Source of the DNA: JAMXLO01 sp963812505
GTDB taxonomy: Bacteria > Pseudomonadota > Alphaproteobacteria > Acetobacterales > Acetobacteraceae
Length of the DNA: 64,000 nt
Assembly: GCA_963812505.1 (NCBI GenBank)
Contig: CAWEVM010000009.1
Coordinates: 62,001-126,000 of the forward strand
Direction: 5' to 3'
In this document: piece by piece, positions 18,399-27,845 of the stretch
Numbering within the stretch: the first letter of the stretch is position 1
Layout of the letters: each line of letters begins with the position of its first letter
Made by a program: the position numbers and the translations under genes
Notes under the pieces: model-generated
The model's input: the letters and a program-made list of their open reading frames with translations, nothing else
Databases searched by the model: none
Told to the model about the DNA's origin: nothing

Positions 18399-19601
18399 AT
18401 GAACGATCTGGCTGGGGCAGCGTACGCTGTCGAAGAAGCGACACTGCCGCGGCGCTACGCGGCGATCCGTGCCTGGACGGAACACCTCGCCGCATCGCTG
18501 AGCGACGAGGACCAATGTGTCCAGTCGATGCCGGACGCCAGTCCGGCGAAATGGCATCGCGCCCATACCACATGGTTCTTCGAACAGTTCGTGCTGACCC
18601 CATCGGTGCCGGACTATCAGCCGTTCGACAGCACTTTTTCCTATCTTTTCAACTCCTACTACGAGGCTGTTGGCCCGCGGCATCCGCGGCCGAACCGAGG
18701 CCTGCTGACGCGGCCGTCCGCCACGCGTGTCGGCGCGTTTCGTGACCATGTCGATACGGCAATGCTCCGGATTCTGGTGCGTCTCCCCAACGAGGCCGCC
18801 GGGCTGGTCGAGCTCGGCCTACAGCACGAACAACAGCATCAGGAGCTGCTGCTCACCGACATGCTCCATGCATTCGCGCAGAGCCCGCTCGCGCCCGCCG
18901 TGCTGCCCGACTGGCGCGAGCCCCCGGGTGCCGCCGGCCCCACGCAGTTTGTCGATTGTGCGGGCGGCATGGCCCGGATCGGCCAGCAGGGTGCTGCATT
19001 CTGCTTCGACAACGAGACGCCGGCGCATGAGGTGTATCTACAGCCGTACCAACTGGCGTCGCGCCTGGTGCGCAATGGCGATTGGCTGGAGTTCATCGCC
19101 GACGGCGGCTATCGCACACCGACGCTGTGGATGTCGGATGGCTGGGCGAGCGTGCAGGCGAACGGCTGGTCGGCGCCGCTGTATTGGCGCGAGGGCGATG
19201 GCGGCTGGTGGCAGATGGGACTGGGCGGATTGACGACGCTCGATGCGGATGCGCCGGTGCGTCATATAAGCTGGTATGAAGCGGATGCGTTCGCGCGCTG
19301 GGCCGGTGCGCGACTGCCGACCGAGGCCGAATGGGAAGCGGCAAGTCGTCGTGACGAGATCGACGAGCTGGCATCACATGTCTGGCAGTGGACATCCAGC
19401 GCCTACAGCCCATATCCGGGGTATCGACCGGTGGTCGGTGCGGTCGGCGAGTATAACGGCAAGTTCATGATCAATCAGATGGTGTTGCGCGGCGGGTCGA
19501 TGGCCACGCCGGCAAATCACACGCGGCGCAGCTACCGGAACTTCTTCCATCCTGACAAGCGCTGGCAGTTCAGTGGCGTTCGTCTGGCACGCGACGTCTG
19601 A
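18399..19601 (+). CDS. egtB: Ergothioneine biosynthesis protein EgtB
   Basis: 400-residue sulfoxide synthase of the ergothioneine pathway. The N-terminal DinB-like domain carries the iron-binding histidines (HRAHTTWFFEQF near residue 52 and QHEQQHQELL near residue 145). The C-terminal formylglycine-generating-enzyme-like domain ends with VLRGGSMATPANHTRRSYRN. It joins hercynine with a thiol using oxygen. The start at 18399 follows GCGGGAGAG. It lies 14 bases before egtD. No egtA, egtC or egtE is in the window, as expected where gamma-glutamylcysteine or cysteine is used directly. Confidence 0.93.
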   Translation: MNDLAGAAYAVEEATLPRRYAAIRAWTEHLAASLSDEDQCVQSMPDASPAKWHRAHTTWFFEQFVLTPSVPDYQPFDSTFSYLFNSYYEAVGPRHPRPNRGLLTRPSATRVGAFRDHVDTAMLRILVRLPNEAAGLVELGLQHEQQHQELLLTDMLHAFAQSPLAPAVLPDWREPPGAAGPTQFVDCAGGMARIGQQGAAFCFDNETPAHEVYLQPYQLASRLVRNGDWLEFIADGGYRTPTLWMSDGWASVQANGWSAPLYWREGDGGWWQMGLGGLTTLDADAPVRHISWYEADAFARWAGARLPTEAEWEAASRRDEIDELASHVWQWTSSAYSPYPGYRPVVGAVGEYNGKFMINQMVLRGGSMATPANHTRRSYRNFFHPDKRWQFSGVRLARDV

Positions 19602-19615
19602 CGGGGAAAGCATAG

Positions 19616-20572
19616 ATGCGTGATGACTCCGCCCTGGGGCTGGCGGCAGGCAGTGTCGCGGATGCCGCGCTGTCGGGCCTGCTACAGCCACGCAAGACGC
19701 TGCCGGCAAAGTTGTTCTACGACGAGGAAGGCTGCCGTCTGTTCGGCCGCATCACTGAGTTGCCGGAATACTACCTGACGCGTACCGAGCGCTCGCTGCT
19801 GGCCGATGTCGCGCCGCGCGTTGCGGCTCTTGTGGGCGGACCGGCGGTCCTGGTTGAATATGGCGCGAGCGACGAGGCGAAGGCCGAGTTCCTGCTGCGC
19901 GAAGGGGCCTTCCGCGCCTATGTGCCGATCGACGTCGCAGAGCCGCAACTCGAGCAGATGCGCCTGCGGCTTCGCGAGAAGCGCCCGGATCTCCAGGTCT
20001 GCGTCGTGCCCGCAGATTTCATGGATGTTGTCGCATTGCCGACGCAGGTGCCGTCGCTGCCGCGGCTGGGCTTCTTTCCCGGATCGACGATTGGCAATCT
20101 CGATCCCATGGAGGCGCTGCATTTTCTGGAGCGGGCGCGCGGCGCGCTTGGGCATGATTCGTGGTTTCTGGTCGGCGTCGATCTGCGCAAGGACCCGGCG
20201 ATCCTGTTGCCGGCCTATGACGATGCACAGGGTGTCACCGCGGCGTTCAATCTCAATCTGCTGGCGCGGCTCAATCGCGACTCGGGTGCCGACTTCGATC
20301 TAAGCGCTTTCGCGCATCGTGTGGTGTGGAACGATCAGGAGAGCCGGATCGAGATGCACCTTGTCAGCCTGCGCGATCAGACGGTGCGCGTCGCGGGCCA
20401 GGCGATCCACTTCGCCTCCGGCGAGACGATTCACACAGAGAACAGCTACAAGTATGCACCCGAGCACTTTGCGGAACTGGCCAAGAATGCTGGGTGGCAC
20501 GACGTGGAGCTGTGGAGCGATCCGGCGCGACTGTTCTCACTGCATCTGCTGGAACCGCGACGCGGGCCCTGA
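19616..20572 (+). CDS. egtD: L-histidine N-alpha-methyltransferase EgtD
   Basis: 318-residue SAM-dependent enzyme that trimethylates histidine to hercynine, the first ergothioneine step. Family text includes AKLFYDEEGCRLFGRITELP near residue 30, LVEYGASDEAKAEFLLRE near residue 78, FFPGSTIGNLDP near residue 156 and TENSYKYAPEHFAEL near residue 277. It is co-transcribed with egtB. Its TGA lies inside the loop of a perfect hairpin that ends the transcript. Confidence 0.95.
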   Translation: MRDDSALGLAAGSVADAALSGLLQPRKTLPAKLFYDEEGCRLFGRITELPEYYLTRTERSLLADVAPRVAALVGGPAVLVEYGASDEAKAEFLLREGAFRAYVPIDVAEPQLEQMRLRLREKRPDLQVCVVPADFMDVVALPTQVPSLPRLGFFPGSTIGNLDPMEALHFLERARGALGHDSWFLVGVDLRKDPAILLPAYDDAQGVTAAFNLNLLARLNRDSGADFDLSAFAHRVVWNDQESRIEMHLVSLRDQTVRVAGQAIHFASGETIHTENSYKYAPEHFAELAKNAGWHDVELWSDPARLFSLHLLEPRRGP

Positions 20573-20583
20573 GGCCCGCGTCG
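20558..20583. terminator. Bidirectional hairpin overlapping the egtD stop
   Basis: A perfect 11-bp stem, CGACGCGGGCC paired with GGCCCGCGTCG around the tetraloop CTGA. The loop contains the egtD stop codon. It lies between the convergent egtD and sigma factor genes and has no long T-run. It probably serves both transcripts. Confidence 0.7.
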
Positions 20584-20590
20584 GTTTGCA

Positions 20591-21082
20591 CTACGCCGCG
20601 TCAGCCATCTGCTCGCCCGCCAGATAGGCACGCAACTGCAGCCGTGCGCGATGCACGCGGCTCTTCAGTGTCCCGATTGCGCAGCCGGTAACCTCGGCTG
20701 CATCCTCATACGACTGCTCCTGCAGCACGATCATCGACAGAGCCTCGCGTTGGTCGCGCGGCAACCGGTCAAGCGCCCAGCCGAGTTCGCGCAATGCGGT
20801 ACGGTCCTCGTGGGCCGCCTGGACCGGCACTTCCGGCACTGTATCCATATCGGTATATTCGCGCCGGCTACGCACGCTGCTGATGAAGTGATTGACCATG
20901 ATACGATGCACCCAGGCGGAAAAATTCGTCCCCGGTGTAAAGCAGTCCTTCGCCACCAGCGCCTTGGTCGCAACATCCTGAGTGAGGTCTTCGGCCGCAG
21001 CCTTGTTCCGCGTCAATGCCAGCGCCCACACGCGCATCTTTGGCAGGAACTCGATCAACTGCTGCTGAAAATCCTGCGACAT
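20591..21082 (-). CDS. ECF-family RNA polymerase sigma factor
   Basis: 163-residue extracytoplasmic-function sigma factor. Region 2 includes AAAEDLTQDVATKALV and NFSAWVHRIMVNHFIS. Region 4 (about residues 100-155) has LPRDQREALSMIVLQEQSYE and the helix-turn-helix CAIGTLKSRVHRARLQLRAY. The start at 21082 is placed at an ATG with GGGAGA upstream. No anti-sigma gene is adjacent, and phyR/nepR are not in the window, so its control is unknown. The sequence resembles general-stress-type alphaproteobacterial ECF factors. Confidence 0.9.
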   Translation of the reverse strand: MSQDFQQQLIEFLPKMRVWALALTRNKAAAEDLTQDVATKALVAKDCFTPGTNFSAWVHRIMVNHFISSVRSRREYTDMDTVPEVPVQAAHEDRTALRELGWALDRLPRDQREALSMIVLQEQSYEDAAEVTGCAIGTLKSRVHRARLQLRAYLAGEQMADAA

Positions 21083-21245
21083 GATTGTTTCTCCCGGTGC
21101 TGAAAGTGCGTGTCCCGCTCGACCTGTGGCGGAAAGGGCGGAGTTGCAAGACGAATGACACGACGTTGATGCGTGCTGACCGGCCTGAAGCACACGTTAC
21201 CGCTGTTTGATCACACGCTCGTGCTGCGCCATTCTCGCCTCCGTG

Positions 21246-22244
21246 ATGACTCAATTGCCGCGCAACCTGCTGACCGATGTCGCCGGCATAGCCGTTGGCA
21301 ATGTCGAGGACCTGCTGCTTGGCTCGGGCGTCACCGCTATCGTGTTCGATCGGCCAGCGGTGGCGTCAGTTTGCGTGCTGGGTGGTGCGCCTGGGGGACG
21401 TGACACCGATCTGCTGGCCCCGCACGCGACCGTTCAGGCCGTGGACGCCATCGTGCTGTCGGGTGGTTCGGCGTTCGGTCTCGATGCGGCAGGCGGTGTG
21501 CAGGCCGCGCTGCGCGAACAGGGTCGCGGTGTCGCGATCGGTAACGTCCGCGTGCCTATCGTGTCACAGGCAATCCTGTTCGACCTGGTGAATGGCGGCA
21601 ACAAGGACTGGGGCAAGTTCTCGCCATATCGTGACATGGGTTACGCAGCGGCGAACGCGATCAGCCGTGACTTCGCGCTGGGCAGCGTCGGTGCCGGCGC
21701 AGGGGCGACGACAGCGACGGTGAAGGGCGGACTGGGTTCGGCAAGCGCCGTCACGTCGAGTGGCCACACCATCGCCGCTATCGTGGCAGTGAATGCTGTT
21801 GGCACGCCCACTATCGGTACGGGCGGCCATTTCTGGGCAGCACCTTTCGAGCGGAACGGCGAGTTTGGCAACCTCGGTCTGCCGGCATCGTTCGACACCG
21901 CGCTGCGTGTGAAAGGCGGTCGTGGCACCAGCACGACGATAGGATTCGTTGCCACCGATGCGACGCTGAACAAGGCCCAGGCGATGCGTCTGGCGATCAT
22001 GGCGCATGACGGCCTCGCGCGCGCTGTGCTGCCCGCGCACGCGCCACTCGACGGGGATACGATATTCGCGGCATCGACTGGATTGCGGCCGATGGCCGAG
22101 CCTGCGGTCGAACTCACCGAGCTTGGCCATTTCGCCATTCAGGTAATGGCCCGCGCAATCGCACGCGGTGTGTATGAGGCGACGGCATTGCCGGTGCCCG
22201 GCGCGCAGCAGTCCTGGCACGACCGGTTCGCGACGTCGGGCTGA
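21246..22244 (+). CDS. P1 family peptidase (DmpA-like aminopeptidase)
   Basis: 332-residue member of the P1/DmpA fold, Ntn-type enzymes that self-cleave before a nucleophile. Conserved features are LPRNLLTDVAGIAVGNVED at the start, VLSGGSAFGLDAAGGVQ near residue 75, and GAGAGATTATVKGGLGSAS near residue 150 leading to the expected processing region. Probably cytosolic, acting on small peptides or beta-amino acid amides. The 21246 start is the best-aligned ATG; 21207 is an alternative. The stop shares a base with the next start. Confidence 0.85.
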   Translation: MTQLPRNLLTDVAGIAVGNVEDLLLGSGVTAIVFDRPAVASVCVLGGAPGGRDTDLLAPHATVQAVDAIVLSGGSAFGLDAAGGVQAALREQGRGVAIGNVRVPIVSQAILFDLVNGGNKDWGKFSPYRDMGYAAANAISRDFALGSVGAGAGATTATVKGGLGSASAVTSSGHTIAAIVAVNAVGTPTIGTGGHFWAAPFERNGEFGNLGLPASFDTALRVKGGRGTSTTIGFVATDATLNKAQAMRLAIMAHDGLARAVLPAHAPLDGDTIFAASTGLRPMAEPAVELTELGHFAIQVMARAIARGVYEATALPVPGAQQSWHDRFATSG

Positions 22245-23539
22245 TGCCTCCACCACGCGCAGTTGTTCCGGCCGCCATAGCGGCGGCGATCGTTCTGCTT
22301 GCGGGCCTGCTGTACGCCGGCGGCTATCGCGAGCAGTACTACACATTGGCCGAACTCTGGGGGGCCGCGCCATTCCGCACGCCGTTCCTTGACATGCAGG
22401 GGGTGACGTCACCGGTGGAGTGCCATCGGCTTGGCTATGACGTGTATGTTCAGAACCCGTGCGACGTGTTTCATCGCCCGCACAACTATTCGCCGCTCTG
22501 GCTGTGGCTCGCGGTGCTGCCGATCACCACGGCGTGGGACAATGCACTCGGGCTTGGCCTGGTCGTCCTGTTCCTGGTCGCGCTGGTGTTTCTGCCGCCC
22601 GCGCGCGACTGGCGACTGATCACTCTCGCCACGATCTCGAGCACGACGATGTTCGCGATGGAACGGGCGAATATCGATCTGCTGATGTTCGTGATGGCAA
22701 TGCTGGTCGCGCGGTTGCGCTTCGTCGGCTACGCGGTTGCGCTGCTTGCAGGCATGCTGAAGTTCTACCCAATCGTGCTGTTGGTCGGCACGGTGCGCGA
22801 ACGCGCCGTGGTGTGCTTCGCAATCTGGGCGGTGGCGCTCGGCGCGATCGGCCTTTGGTTCGCGCTGGATGGGACCGAGATCCTGCGGGCCATCGCGAAC
22901 ATCGGCTCGAACTCGCCGTTCGATGACAATGTGTTTGGTGCGCATAATTTGCCATTCGGCATCGCCGCGGTGCTGGGCCTGCCGCGCAGCGGCGCGATGG
23001 CGTTGGAGGTGCTGCTGCTGATGCTCATGGCGGGACTCGCCATCGCGCTGGCCCGTCGGGTCCTAATCGACGTGCTGACCGAGGCGGAGGCAGCGCACCT
23101 GCTGATCGGTGCCGCTCTGCTGGTAACCTGCTTTGTGACTGCGCAGAACGTCTCATATCGCGCGATCTACTTTCTGTTTGTGCTGCCGGCGCTGATCGCG
23201 TCCTGGCGCGGCGCGGCATGGGTCGCTGTGCTGCTGATGTGGAACAGCGGGCTGCGGCTGGCGATCAACAGGGCGGCCGCATGGTTCGGCATATCGACGG
23301 CGCGGGACGGGATGCTGCATTCCGCCATCTGGCTGCTGCGCGAGTTGGCATGGTGGGCGATGATCACGCTGCTCGCGGCACTGTTGCTACGGCTGCTGTG
23401 GGAGTCGCAGGCTGTGCGGCAGGCGGCAATGTGGGGAGGACAACATGAGCGATGGCGACGGTGTGCGGCGGATCGAGATCACCGAAAGGGAAACGCCGGT
23501 GTTCGGTGGCGAGGAATTCGGCGTGGTCGGAGCCTATGA
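22244..23539 (+). CDS. GT87/DUF2029-like polytopic membrane protein
   Basis: 431-residue integral membrane protein with about 10 helices. It resembles GT87/DUF2029 polyprenol-linked sugar transferases, with NYSPLWLWLAVLP near residue 82 and AMLKFYPIVLLVGTVRERAV near residue 168. It overlaps the upstream stop by one base. The last about 30 residues are Arg-rich and lie over the first 95 bases of the next gene. An ATGA-type stop exists in another frame at 23446, so the true C-terminus may be shifted by an indel. The function is only a fold-level guess. Confidence 0.7.
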   Translation: MPPPRAVVPAAIAAAIVLLAGLLYAGGYREQYYTLAELWGAAPFRTPFLDMQGVTSPVECHRLGYDVYVQNPCDVFHRPHNYSPLWLWLAVLPITTAWDNALGLGLVVLFLVALVFLPPARDWRLITLATISSTTMFAMERANIDLLMFVMAMLVARLRFVGYAVALLAGMLKFYPIVLLVGTVRERAVVCFAIWAVALGAIGLWFALDGTEILRAIANIGSNSPFDDNVFGAHNLPFGIAAVLGLPRSGAMALEVLLLMLMAGLAIALARRVLIDVLTEAEAAHLLIGAALLVTCFVTAQNVSYRAIYFLFVLPALIASWRGAAWVAVLLMWNSGLRLAINRAAAWFGISTARDGMLHSAIWLLRELAWWAMITLLAALLLRLLWESQAVRQAAMWGGQHERWRRCAADRDHRKGNAGVRWRGIRRGRSL

Positions 23540-25361
23540 ACGGCTGCACGGTACTGCCTTCTGCGAGCTGGACCCGGCGCATCCGCTGAACGCGGGCATT
23601 GTCAATCTCGACAAGGCACCGCGCAACGCACGCGGTAATGTCGAGTATCAGTCTGAGTTCCGCATACTAAAGCCGCTCGATCTTGCGCGTGGCAATGGCT
23701 GGCTTGTGTACGACGTGCCGAACCGTGGCAACCAGCCGATCATGTCGCGGCTGAACGGCGCGCCGGAGGGCGGCCATCCGCAGAGCGCGGGCAACGGCTT
23801 CCTGATGCGCCGCGGCTTTACATTGGTGTGGAGTGCGTGGCAGGGCGACGTGCCACCGGGCAGCGATCGTCTGGTCGCACGCTTTCCCATTATCGAAGGC
23901 GTCACCGGCATGGTGCGCGAGGAGTTCATTGCCGAGGCCACAGGACTACTCGGCGACGGCAACATCCAGGAGGTGTCGGAAGACCGTTTCATCGGCACGC
24001 TGGTCTACCCTGTTGCCGATCCCAAGGGTGCGACGTTGACGGTGCGCGAACGGGAGGCCGATCCGCGCGCCACGCCGCCTGGTCTGGCATGGCGTCTGAT
24101 CGACGAAACCCACGTCGAGATCACGCGGCCGACCGTTCCCGGGTTCGACCGCGGCGCGATCTTCGAGTTCATCTATCGTGCGCGCGATCCGATCGTGATG
24201 GGCATCGGTTTCGCCGCCATCCGCGACATCGTGTCGTTCCTGCGGCACGATGGCGATAGTCCGCTGCGCTCCGGCATTCGACATGCGGCGGGCTTCGGCA
24301 TCTCGCAGAGCGGCCGTGTGCTGCGTGACCTGACTTATCACGGCTTCAACCAGGACCTCGCGGGACGGCAGGTGTTCGATGGCATTTTACCAGTCGTCGC
24401 AGGCTCGCGCCGCACCTGCATCAACTGGCAATTTGCACAGGCCGGCCGCTATTCGCGTCAGCATGAGGACCACTCCTACGGCGACGACCAGTTCCCGTTC
24501 AGCTACCCAACGCTGAGCGATCCGATCAGCGGGCGCACCGGTGGCATCCTGCAACGCGCGCTCGACGCTGGCGTGTGTCCGAAGGTGATGCACCTGGATA
24601 CCGAGAGCGATGTCTGGCAGGCACGGGCCTCGCTGGTTTCCACCGATACCAACGGCGCCGATATCGCCATGCCGGCCGATGTGCGTATTTATTGTGTGAC
24701 CGGCGTGCCGCACGCGCCGTTTCGGCCGCTGAGCAAGCCGGTCATGCAGTTGCCCGGCAATCCACTCGGCTACGGCGCGTTCATGCGCGCGCTGCTGATC
24801 GCATTGACGGAGTGGGTGGAGCGCGGCGTCGCGCCGCCCGACAGCCGGTTCCCGTCGCGCGGCGCAGGGACACTGGTGCGGATCGACGAGGCGCGTGAGA
24901 AATTCCCCAGACTGCCGCAGGTGAATTTCCCTACCGTGCTGAATGAACTCCGCCTGCGTGACCACTCGGTCGAGCCGCCGATCGAAAGCACCGCCTATCC
25001 GGTGTTCGTGCAGGCGACGGATGCCGACGGCAACGCGCAGGGAGGCATCCGGCACCCGTTGCTGGATGTGCCCCTGGCCACGCATGTCGGCTGGTCGCTG
25101 CGCGCGGCGGGCTATGGCGAGGGTGATTTGTTCACCATCCAAGGCTCGATGATCGCGTTCGCTGCGACGGAAGCGGAGAGGCAACGCGCCGGCGATCCAC
25201 GACCATCGCTCGAGACGCGCTATGCGTCGCGCGATGCGTGGGCCGCCAAGCTGGCGCAGATCGCCAACCGCCTTGTCGCCGAGCGGCTGCTGCTGGCCGA
25301 GGACGCTGACAGGCTGGTCGCTGCCGCGCGTGAGTTGTGGGATGTTTACCGGGCGCTGTAG
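23445..25361 (+). CDS. Alpha/beta hydrolase domain-containing protein (Abhydrolase_10-like)
   Basis: 638-residue protein of a large alpha/beta hydrolase family of unknown substrate. The nucleophile elbow is GFGISQSGRVLRDL near residue 283. Earlier conserved text includes VYDVPNRGNQP near residue 90 and GFTLVWSAWQGD near residue 127. No clear signal peptide. GGGAGGA precedes the ATG. It is followed 11 bases later by a MaoC-like gene. The biochemical role is not established for the family. Confidence 0.82.
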   Translation: MSDGDGVRRIEITERETPVFGGEEFGVVGAYERLHGTAFCELDPAHPLNAGIVNLDKAPRNARGNVEYQSEFRILKPLDLARGNGWLVYDVPNRGNQPIMSRLNGAPEGGHPQSAGNGFLMRRGFTLVWSAWQGDVPPGSDRLVARFPIIEGVTGMVREEFIAEATGLLGDGNIQEVSEDRFIGTLVYPVADPKGATLTVREREADPRATPPGLAWRLIDETHVEITRPTVPGFDRGAIFEFIYRARDPIVMGIGFAAIRDIVSFLRHDGDSPLRSGIRHAAGFGISQSGRVLRDLTYHGFNQDLAGRQVFDGILPVVAGSRRTCINWQFAQAGRYSRQHEDHSYGDDQFPFSYPTLSDPISGRTGGILQRALDAGVCPKVMHLDTESDVWQARASLVSTDTNGADIAMPADVRIYCVTGVPHAPFRPLSKPVMQLPGNPLGYGAFMRALLIALTEWVERGVAPPDSRFPSRGAGTLVRIDEAREKFPRLPQVNFPTVLNELRLRDHSVEPPIESTAYPVFVQATDADGNAQGGIRHPLLDVPLATHVGWSLRAAGYGEGDLFTIQGSMIAFAATEAERQRAGDPRPSLETRYASRDAWAAKLAQIANRLVAERLLLAEDADRLVAAARELWDVYRAL

Positions 25362-25372
25362 GAGCCGTCGTC

Positions 25373-25834
25373 ATGGAAATCGTCGGACTGGGCTTGCATT
25401 TCGAAGACCTCCCGGTGGGGCGCTGCTTCCGCACCATCGGCCGTACGGTGACCGAGGCGGACATCGTCAACTTTGTCAACTGCACCGGCATGGTGGAGGT
25501 GCTGTTCACCAACATCGAGTTCCTGCGCGAGGAATCCGACATCAAGCAGCGCCTCGCACCGGCGGCACTGAGCTATTGCTTCGCAGAAGGACTGCTGGTG
25601 CAGGCGACCATGCAGCACACCGGGTTCGCATTTCTGCACATGGAACTCAACGTGGAGCAGCCGGTATTCGCTGGCGACACGATCCATGTGGAATGCGAGG
25701 TGACCGAGGCGCGTCTGTCACGGAACCGGCCGGGCAGGGGCCTGGTGCGCACGCGCAATCAGGTGGTGAAGCAGGATGGCTCGGTGGCGCTGACCTATAC
25801 GCCGCTGCGCATGATCAAATGCCGGGAGGGGTAA
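25373..25834 (+). CDS. MaoC-like hotdog-fold dehydratase
   Basis: 153-residue single hotdog domain of the MaoC type. FEDLPVGRCFRTIGRTVTEA lies near residue 9, and FAEGLLVQATMQHTGFAF with FAGDTIHVECEVTEARLS follow. MaoC proteins hydrate enoyl-CoA thioesters, but the canonical catalytic Asp/His pair is not obvious here, since the usual H-x-D-x3-A is replaced around NFVNCTGMVEV. Activity is therefore uncertain. The start at 25373 is the first ATG giving a family-like N-terminus. Confidence 0.78.
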   Translation: MEIVGLGLHFEDLPVGRCFRTIGRTVTEADIVNFVNCTGMVEVLFTNIEFLREESDIKQRLAPAALSYCFAEGLLVQATMQHTGFAFLHMELNVEQPVFAGDTIHVECEVTEARLSRNRPGRGLVRTRNQVVKQDGSVALTYTPLRMIKCREG

Positions 25835-25867
25835 GGAAGGCCAGGGGACTTTGCCCCCTGGTCCTTC
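25833..25867. terminator. Palindrome between convergent MaoC and ABC permease genes (family R3)
   Basis: An inverted repeat, AAGGCCAGGGGAC then TTT then GCCCCCTGGTCCTT, filling the gap between two convergent genes. The same type of CCAGGGG/CCCCTGG stem recurs in the array at 41097-41273. It fits a bidirectional terminator derived from a dispersed repeat. Confidence 0.7.
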
Positions 25868-26779
25868 TCACCGCTCGCGCAGCTTTGGATCGAGCACGTC
25901 GCGCAGCGCGTCACCGAACAGGCTGACGCCGAATACGGTCAGCGCGATTGCCAGGCCGGGGAAGATCGCGATCCAGGGTGCAGTCGATGCGTATTCCTCT
26001 GCGCCGCCTTGCAGCATCAGGCCCCAGGCTGGTGTTGGTTCCTGCACGCCGAGGCCGAGATAGGACAGCGATGCCTCTGCGAGGATTGCCTGTCCAACGA
26101 ATGCGGTGAGCATGATCAGGAATGGTGCCATCACGTTCGGCACCATGTGACGCAGTATGATGCGCGAATGGCTGTAGCCGCAGGCGCGTGCGGCATCGAC
26201 ATAGGGGATCTCGCGGATCGCCAGTGCGCTGGAGCGTACGACGCGTGCGCAACGCGGAATCAGCGGAATGGTGATCGCAACGATGACGTTGTGCACACCG
26301 GTGCCGAAGATCGCGACGACGGCCAGTGCCATGATGATCAGCGGGAATGCCATCACCACGTCGAAGATACGCTGGAAGATCAGATCGAGACGGCCGCCAA
26401 AATACGCGCTGGCGACGCCAAGTACCAGGCCGGCGAAGCCACCCACGATGGCGGACGTGAGGCCGACGATCAGTGCGGTGCGCGCGCCGTAGATGATGCG
26501 CGACAGGAGGTCACGCCCGAACTGGTCGGTGCCCAGCCAGTGTGCCCAGCTCGGCGCCTCGGTCATGGAGGCGAAGTCGTTCGCCGTCGGGCTGTATGGC
26601 GCGATCAGTTCGGCGGACAGGCCGGTCACCGCGATGATCAGCACGAGCAGCGCCCCGAACGCGCCCAACGGCTCGCGGCGGCAGAAGTGCAGCGTGGCGT
26701 GCCAGAACGAGCGCCGCAGCTCGATTTCATCAGGCGTGATGTCGGAGACGATAGTCGGGGCATGCACAGTGGTGGACAT
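25868..26779 (-). CDS. Dipeptide/oligopeptide-type ABC transporter permease (DppC-like)
   Basis: 303-residue inner-membrane permease with an N-terminal helix, then the binding-protein-dependent transport domain of five helices. The EAA-loop signature is DAARACGYSHSRIILRHMVPN near residue 195, and TDQFGRDLLSRIIYGARTAL lies near residue 85. With the DppB-like partner it forms the channel of a nickel/peptide/opine-class importer. It lies 13 bases after the dppB-like gene. Confidence 0.93.
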   Translation of the reverse strand: MSTTVHAPTIVSDITPDEIELRRSFWHATLHFCRREPLGAFGALLVLIIAVTGLSAELIAPYSPTANDFASMTEAPSWAHWLGTDQFGRDLLSRIIYGARTALIVGLTSAIVGGFAGLVLGVASAYFGGRLDLIFQRIFDVVMAFPLIIMALAVVAIFGTGVHNVIVAITIPLIPRCARVVRSSALAIREIPYVDAARACGYSHSRIILRHMVPNVMAPFLIMLTAFVGQAILAEASLSYLGLGVQEPTPAWGLMLQGGAEEYASTAPWIAIFPGLAIALTVFGVSLFGDALRDVLDPKLRER

Positions 26780-26792
26780 GACGCGGCCTCCC

Positions 26793-27764
26793 TCAGGCGA
26801 ACCGGATGCGCGGATCGAGCCACGCGTACATCAGATCGACGATCAGATTGCTGAACACGAAGACGGCGACGGTCAGCATCACCAGCGCCTGTGTCAGCGT
26901 ATAATCCTGGTTTTGCACCGCTTGCACGAACAGCCGACCGATGCCGTTGAGGTTGAACACCTGCTCGGTCACGACAAGGCCGCCGATCAGGAAGGCGAAC
27001 TCGATGCCGATCACCGTGACGACTGGCAGCAGCGCGTTCTTCAAGGCGTGGCGGTTGATGACGATCTTCTCGATCAGGCCTTTGGCGCGCGCGGTACGGA
27101 TGTAGTCCTCGCGCAGCACCTCGAGCATCGCCGAGCGAGTCATGCGCATGCTGACGGCGGCGTAGCGATAGCCGACGGTGATTGCGGGCAGAAACGCCAT
27201 CGACAGGTTGCGGATCGGATCTCGCCAGATCGGCACATAGTCAATCGGCGGCATCCACGGCGTGCCGGTGATCGCGTTGCTGATGTCGAGCACGAACAGG
27301 ATGGAGATGATGCCCAGCCAGAACGACGGGGTGGCGATGCCGCCGATGGCGAGCGTGCGTACCACGACATCGATCCAGGTGTTCTGCTTCAGCGCCGAGA
27401 TGGTGCCCAGGGGGACGGCGATCAGGATGGCGATGACGGTCGCGAGCAGCGCGATCTCCAGCGAGATCGGCAACCGCGTGAGAATTTCCTCCGACACCGG
27501 CTTGCCGGACCACATGGAGATGCCGAAGTCGAAGTGGAAGAACCCCCAGACGAAGCTGAGGAACTGCACGATCAGCGGACGGTCGAGACCGAGCTCCAGA
27601 TGGCACTCGGTCACAGCGCGCGGGTCGAAGCTGCTGCCGCCGGAGCCCAGACGCACCACACAGATGTCGCCGGGTATCAGCCGCATCAGGATGAACACGA
27701 GCGCCGCCGCGCCTATCAGCGTCGGGATCACCAGCAGCACGCGCTTGGCGACGTATTGGTACAT
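26793..27764 (-). CDS. Dipeptide/oligopeptide-type ABC transporter permease (DppB-like)
   Basis: 323-residue permease beginning MYQYVAKRVLLVIPTLIGAA, the classic DppB N-terminal helix. An EAA loop with EDYIRTARAKGLIEKIVINR lies near residue 212, and C-terminal TLTQALVMLTVAVFVFSNL precedes the last helix. It pairs with the DppC-like protein. The gene follows the substrate-binding-protein gene by 81 bases and precedes dppC by 13. Confidence 0.93.
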   Translation of the reverse strand: MYQYVAKRVLLVIPTLIGAAALVFILMRLIPGDICVVRLGSGGSSFDPRAVTECHLELGLDRPLIVQFLSFVWGFFHFDFGISMWSGKPVSEEILTRLPISLEIALLATVIAILIAVPLGTISALKQNTWIDVVVRTLAIGGIATPSFWLGIISILFVLDISNAITGTPWMPPIDYVPIWRDPIRNLSMAFLPAITVGYRYAAVSMRMTRSAMLEVLREDYIRTARAKGLIEKIVINRHALKNALLPVVTVIGIEFAFLIGGLVVTEQVFNLNGIGRLFVQAVQNQDYTLTQALVMLTVAVFVFSNLIVDLMYAWLDPRIRFA

Positions 27765-27845
27765 TCCCTGGTCCCATAGTTTGTTTGTCGTTCAGGTGCC
27801 GCGGACCCGGTCTTTGCGACGTGGGCCCGCGCCAGCTGATTCCGG

